DNA of 64,000 nucleotides from Nakamurella alba (lineage in GTDB: Bacteria > Actinomycetota > Actinomycetes > Mycobacteriales > Nakamurellaceae), in NCBI RefSeq assembly GCF_009707545.1, contig NZ_WLYK01000018.1:1-64000 (forward strand). The letters are read 5' to 3'. The position numbers and the translations under genes are program-made. Each line of letters starts with the position of its first letter. The first letter of the stretch is position 1. Shown in pieces: positions 61,296 to 64,000 of this stretch. Below the pieces are notes generated by a model. It was not told the origin of the DNA and made no database searches. It saw only the letters and a list, made by a program, of their open reading frames with translations.

Positions 61296-61363
61296 GGGGC
61301 GGACGGTAGGGGAGGGCACCGACAGTGCACCCGGACGGCCGCCGGACGTGTTGAATCGTCGGC

Positions 61364-62629
61364 ATGGAACCGGCCGACCTGCCCGAGCTGACGGCGCTGC
61401 CCGCCGCGGTGCGCGGTCGGCTGCTGGAGCTGGCCGCCGGGGCGCTCGACGGGCTGCCGCCCGCGCAGATGCCGGCATCGCTGGCCCGGGTCGCCCGGTT
61501 CACCCCGGGCAAGCGCGCCCGGCTCGGCGCGGTCCCGCTGGCCGAGGCGCTGCAGTCCGACGCCGCCTTCCGGGCCGCGGTCGCCCAGGCCGGAGCGGGT
61601 GTCACCGACCCGGCCGATCCGGTGGACCTGGCGGCCGGCGCCTACCTGCAGAAGCTGCCCGATCTGGCCGAGCGGCTGGCCGCGGTTCCGGCCACCACCG
61701 ATGCCGCCGGCCGGGATCCGCACGAGTGGCCGCGTCGGGTGCGCCGGTTGGAACGCGAACTGTCGGCCGTCTCCGCCGAGCGGGACCGGCTGGTGGCGGC
61801 GCGGACCGGCACCGAGACCCAGGAGCAGGCACTGGACCGGCTGCGGCAGCGCCTGCGGGACCAGGGCACCCGGCTGCGGACGGCCGAGGACACCGTCGCG
61901 GCGCTGCAGCAGCAGCTGGCCGCATCCGCCGCGGCGACCGCCGCCGGACTGGAGACCGCCCGCGCCGAGGCCGACAGCTGGGAGAAGCGGGCGAAGCAGG
62001 CCGCCGACCGCGCGGACCGCGCGGAGCAGGCGCTGGGCCGCGCCCGGGAGGCGGGCCGGGACGACCGGGCCGCCGCCGATCGCCGGCTCGACCTGCTGCT
62101 GACCACCCTCGAGGGGGCGGCCGGCGGACTGCGCCGGGAGTGGAACCTGCTCGGCGGGGGCGCGGACCCGGCGGATGTCGTCGGCCGCGACCTGGGTGTC
62201 GGTGCACCCGCTGCGGAGACCACCGCGGATCCCGGGCGGCTGCTGCGCTGGCTCGGTCTGCCGGCGGCGCACCTGATCGTCGACGGCTACAACGTCACCA
62301 AGTCCGGCTACCCGGACCTGACCCTGGTGCAGCAGCGGGAACGTCTGGTCCGGTCCGCCGGGGCGCTGGCTGCGCGCACCGGTGCCGAGGTCACCGTGGT
62401 GTTCGACGGGGCCGCGGTCACCGTGCCGCAGATGCCGGGACGCCGTGTGCGCGTGCTGTTCTCGCCGCCCGGGGTGCTTGCCGACGACGTGGTGCGCGAC
62501 CTCGCCGCGGCCGAACCGGCCGGCCGGGTGGTGGTGGTGATCAGTTCGGACCGCGAGGTGATGGACGGTGCCCGCGCGCGGGGTGCCCGCACGGCCGGCG
62601 CGCCGGTGCTGCTGGCCCTGCTGACCTGA
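61364..62629 (+). CDS. NYN-domain putative RNA-binding nuclease
   Basis: 421 residues. Helical N-terminus, coiled coil (about 125-235), then a C-terminal NYN/YacP PIN-like domain: HLIVDGYNVTKSGYPDLTLVQQR, VTVVFDGA, DVVRDLAAAE and VVVISSDREV with the expected acidic residues. Related to YacP/Rae1 ribonucleases. Divergent from the DEDDh gene; TTGAAT lies 8 nt before the ATG. Confidence 0.88.
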   Translation: MEPADLPELTALPAAVRGRLLELAAGALDGLPPAQMPASLARVARFTPGKRARLGAVPLAEALQSDAAFRAAVAQAGAGVTDPADPVDLAAGAYLQKLPDLAERLAAVPATTDAAGRDPHEWPRRVRRLERELSAVSAERDRLVAARTGTETQEQALDRLRQRLRDQGTRLRTAEDTVAALQQQLAASAAATAAGLETARAEADSWEKRAKQAADRADRAEQALGRAREAGRDDRAAADRRLDLLLTTLEGAAGGLRREWNLLGGGADPADVVGRDLGVGAPAAETTADPGRLLRWLGLPAAHLIVDGYNVTKSGYPDLTLVQQRERLVRSAGALAARTGAEVTVVFDGAAVTVPQMPGRRVRVLFSPPGVLADDVVRDLAAAEPAGRVVVVISSDREVMDGARARGARTAGAPVLLALLT

Positions 62630-62722
62630 CCGGACGGCGCGGGAACCGGCACTGTCGGTGCCCGTTCCTACCCTCGGCCGCATCCACCCGGACCCGCCGG
62701 GCGGGGAGGTCCAGGAGGTCAG

Positions 62723-62929
62723 ATGCACATCGATTGCGATCGCTGCGAGGTCCGCGGCCGCGCCTGTTCCGGCTGCGTCATCACGGTGCTGCTGGGTGCC
62801 CCGCCGGAGGGGGTCGAGTGGGACGAGAACGAGCGTGCCGCCATCGGGGTGCTGGCCGAGTCCGGCCTGGTCCCGCCGCTGCGGCTCGTCACACCGATGC
62901 CGTCCCGGGGGTGGGAGGAAACTGCGTGA
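62723..62929 (+). CDS. Small Cys-rich conserved protein
   Basis: 68 residues. MHIDCDRCEVRGRACSGCVITVLLGAP has two CxxC pairs that could bind a metal. Small proteins of this form occur beside NlpC/P60 genes in actinobacteria. Function unknown. Start ATG behind GGAGGTCCAGGAGG. Confidence 0.78.
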   Translation: MHIDCDRCEVRGRACSGCVITVLLGAPPEGVEWDENERAAIGVLAESGLVPPLRLVTPMPSRGWEETA

Positions 62930-63117
62930 AACTTCATGAGGTCGGTCACACCGAAGCAACGTCGCCGCACGCCGGACGGGGAAGTGCATGCGTCCGCACG
63001 AAATGTCCGTTCCGCCGGGTGGCCCTTCCCGTGTCCTTCTCGTAATCTGATCGAGACCTTCGGCAGTGGGCAACCAGGTCCGGTTGCCCCGGAGGTCACC
63101 GCCGAGTCGACACAGCC
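62930..63117 (+). other. Upstream part of the cell-wall hydrolase leader region
   Basis: No gene seen. TAATCT at 63043-63048 is a good -10; a transcript from about 63055 would include the riboswitch and give a leader near 250 nt. The remainder is unassigned. Confidence 0.45.
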
Positions 63118-63279
63118 CGCCGCCATGATCACCTGGTCGGTGGGGTCGAGCCGGGGAACCAGGTACGTGGGGTGAATCCCCGCCACCGTCCGTCGTGCCG
63201 CTTCGTGCGGCGCTGTCCGGCCGGCGCGGGGGTAGGGCAACTTCCGGCCCGAATCCGTCAGCTCACCCGGTAGGCGGCG
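63118..63279 (+). promoter_or_regulatory. ydaO/yuaA c-di-AMP riboswitch
   Basis: Conserved ydaO pieces appear in order: GGGGAACCAGGTACGTGGGG, GGTGAATCCC, TAGGGCAACTTCC, CCCGAATCCGTCAGCTC and CCCGGTAGGCGGC. Closing helix P1 pairs CGCCGCC (63118-63124) with GGCGGCG (63273-63279). In actinobacteria this riboswitch turns off cell-wall hydrolase genes when c-di-AMP is high. Confidence 0.93.
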
Positions 63280-63305
63280 CATCAGGGAAGAAAGGCACTT
63301 CGTCT

Positions 63306-64000
63306 GTGGCGACGCCAGGCCGCAAGGTCCGCCAGCACCATCCCCGCACCGGAGCACTGCGCACCGCCGCCGCGATCGCACTGCTGTCCGTGCTGGGCGC
63401 CCTCGCCGCACCCGCGGCCTCCGCCGTGCCGGTGACCGACGAGCCCACCAACTCCGCGGAGCCCACCAACTCCTCGGAGGCGCAGCAGGCCTGGGAGGTC
63501 GCGTCCCGCCAGGCGGAGATCGCGTCCGAGGCGCTCAACGGTGCCCGCGAGGAGCAGAAGCGCGCCGACGCCACCGCCACCGCTGCCGCCACCGCGCTGA
63601 CCACGGCCACCGCCGCCGCGGCCACCGCCAAGGCCGATGCCGCCTCCGCCGCCGCCGCGGTCGTCGACTACCAGACGCAGCTCGACCAGTTCGCCAGCGC
63701 CAGCTTCCGCGGCGCCAGCACCGGCACCATGTCGTTGATCCTCACCGCGGACAACGCCGACGACTTCCTGGAGCAGGCCACCTCCCTCGAGCAGGTCGCC
63801 GCCGACAACCGCACCGTGATGCAGACCGCGCTGGCCGCGAAGCAGAAGGCCGCGCAGGCCTCCGTCGCCGCCGTGTCCGCCCAGCAGAGCGCCGCCACCG
63901 CGAGCGAGACTGCGGCGACCGCGAAGAAGGAGGCGGACGCCGCCGCCGCGACCGCCGCCACCCGCAAGACCTCGCTGGACGCCGCCGCCGCGAAGTACCG
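63306..64000 (+). CDS. Secreted cell-wall hydrolase, probably NlpC/P60 (RipC-like), cut by window end
   Basis: 231 residues are visible and the frame is open at base 64000. Signal peptide (about 1-41, ending PAASA), then a long Ala-rich coiled coil with SFRGASTGTMSLILTADNADDFLEQ, the typical hinge of RipA/RipC-like peptidoglycan hydrolases. The catalytic domain lies beyond the window. The riboswitch and position beside the DEDDh/trpD/ctaE genes (Rv2190c context) support the call. Confidence 0.85.
   Translation, partial: MATPGRKVRQHHPRTGALRTAAAIALLSVLGALAAPAASAVPVTDEPTNSAEPTNSSEAQQAWEVASRQAEIASEALNGAREEQKRADATATAAATALTTATAAAATAKADAASAAAAVVDYQTQLDQFASASFRGASTGTMSLILTADNADDFLEQATSLEQVAADNRTVMQTALAAKQKAAQASVAAVSAQQSAATASETAATAKKEADAAAATAATRKTSLDAAAAKY

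Noticed and set aside
1-64000. tRNA genes, insertion sequences, prophage genes and CRISPR arrays
   Set aside because: None was recognised by eye on either strand; a tRNAscan or IS search could still find a degenerate one.

Overview
The window is chromosomal DNA from a very GC-rich actinomycete. The evidence is heavy use of GTG starts, many four-base ATGA/GTGA gene overlaps, a bcc-aa3 cytochrome supercomplex (QcrCAB, CtaC/E/F), a mycothiol-type DinB protein, a predicted F420-type LLM oxidoreductase, class F sortase, lipoproteins with LAAC/LVGC lipoboxes, and an actinobacterial RNase P RNA. From about 20 kb onward much of the gene content matches, from memory of gene families, the Mycobacterium tuberculosis Rv2190-Rv2235 neighbourhood (peptide deformylase excepted). 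The genus cannot be fixed from the sequence alone.

Layout. 1-2337: 3' part of a 13E12-type HNH endonuclease gene with a long acidic low-complexity insert and foreign-looking codon use. 2442-8511: zinc metallopeptidase, PhzF-like epimerase, RarA, quinone oxidoreductase, GH13 alpha-glucosidase. 8644-16382: the alaS-ruvX-mltG-aroE block followed by a DinB-like protein, nitroreductase and prepilin peptidase. 16379-27771: CpdA-like phosphodiesterase, HAD-like protein, nucleoside hydrolase, LLM oxidoreductase, peptide deformylase, GH76, SURF1, PtpA-like phosphatase, Nif3, zinc-ribbon coiled coil, histidine phosphatase, ArsB-like transporter and a universal stress protein. 28107-30598: accessory patch with a helicase-associated mini-protein, a lipoprotein, a HicA/HicB pair bracketed by two copies of the rnpB 3' end, rnpB itself and a VOC protein. 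30701-36026: K+ channel, lipoproteins, RNB exonuclease, TAP-like hydrolase. 36045-39100: three-gene cluster of two esterases and an ATP-grasp-like protein. 39155-45124: ClC, GlnA2, TetR, DUF2087, DUF3043, ErpA-like protein, adenosine kinase. 45248-54648: AsnB, CtaC-CtaF, SnoaL/LysR pair, QcrB-QcrA-QcrC-CtaE. 54844-64000: receiver-domain protein, TrpD, Lrp-type domain, an ECF sigma/anti-sigma/CHRD/sortase locus, a DEDDh-GIY-YIG nuclease, NYN protein, and the start of a cell-wall hydrolase behind a c-di-AMP (ydaO) riboswitch.

How they work together. The respiratory genes lie in two divergent promoter regions (asnB/ctaC and ctaE/54844) that share an 18-bp block built on TTCGACAA-N-TTGT, perfectly palindromic in the second, so they may share a regulator. 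The ECF sigma gene and its presumed target, the CHRD gene, carry matching TGAACA-N15/16-CGTA promoters. A recurring architecture is leaderless transcription: about eighteen genes have a -10-like hexamer ending 7-8 nt before the start codon. The strongest candidate for something undescribed is the HicA/HicB module inserted at, or duplicated with, the 3' end of rnpB.
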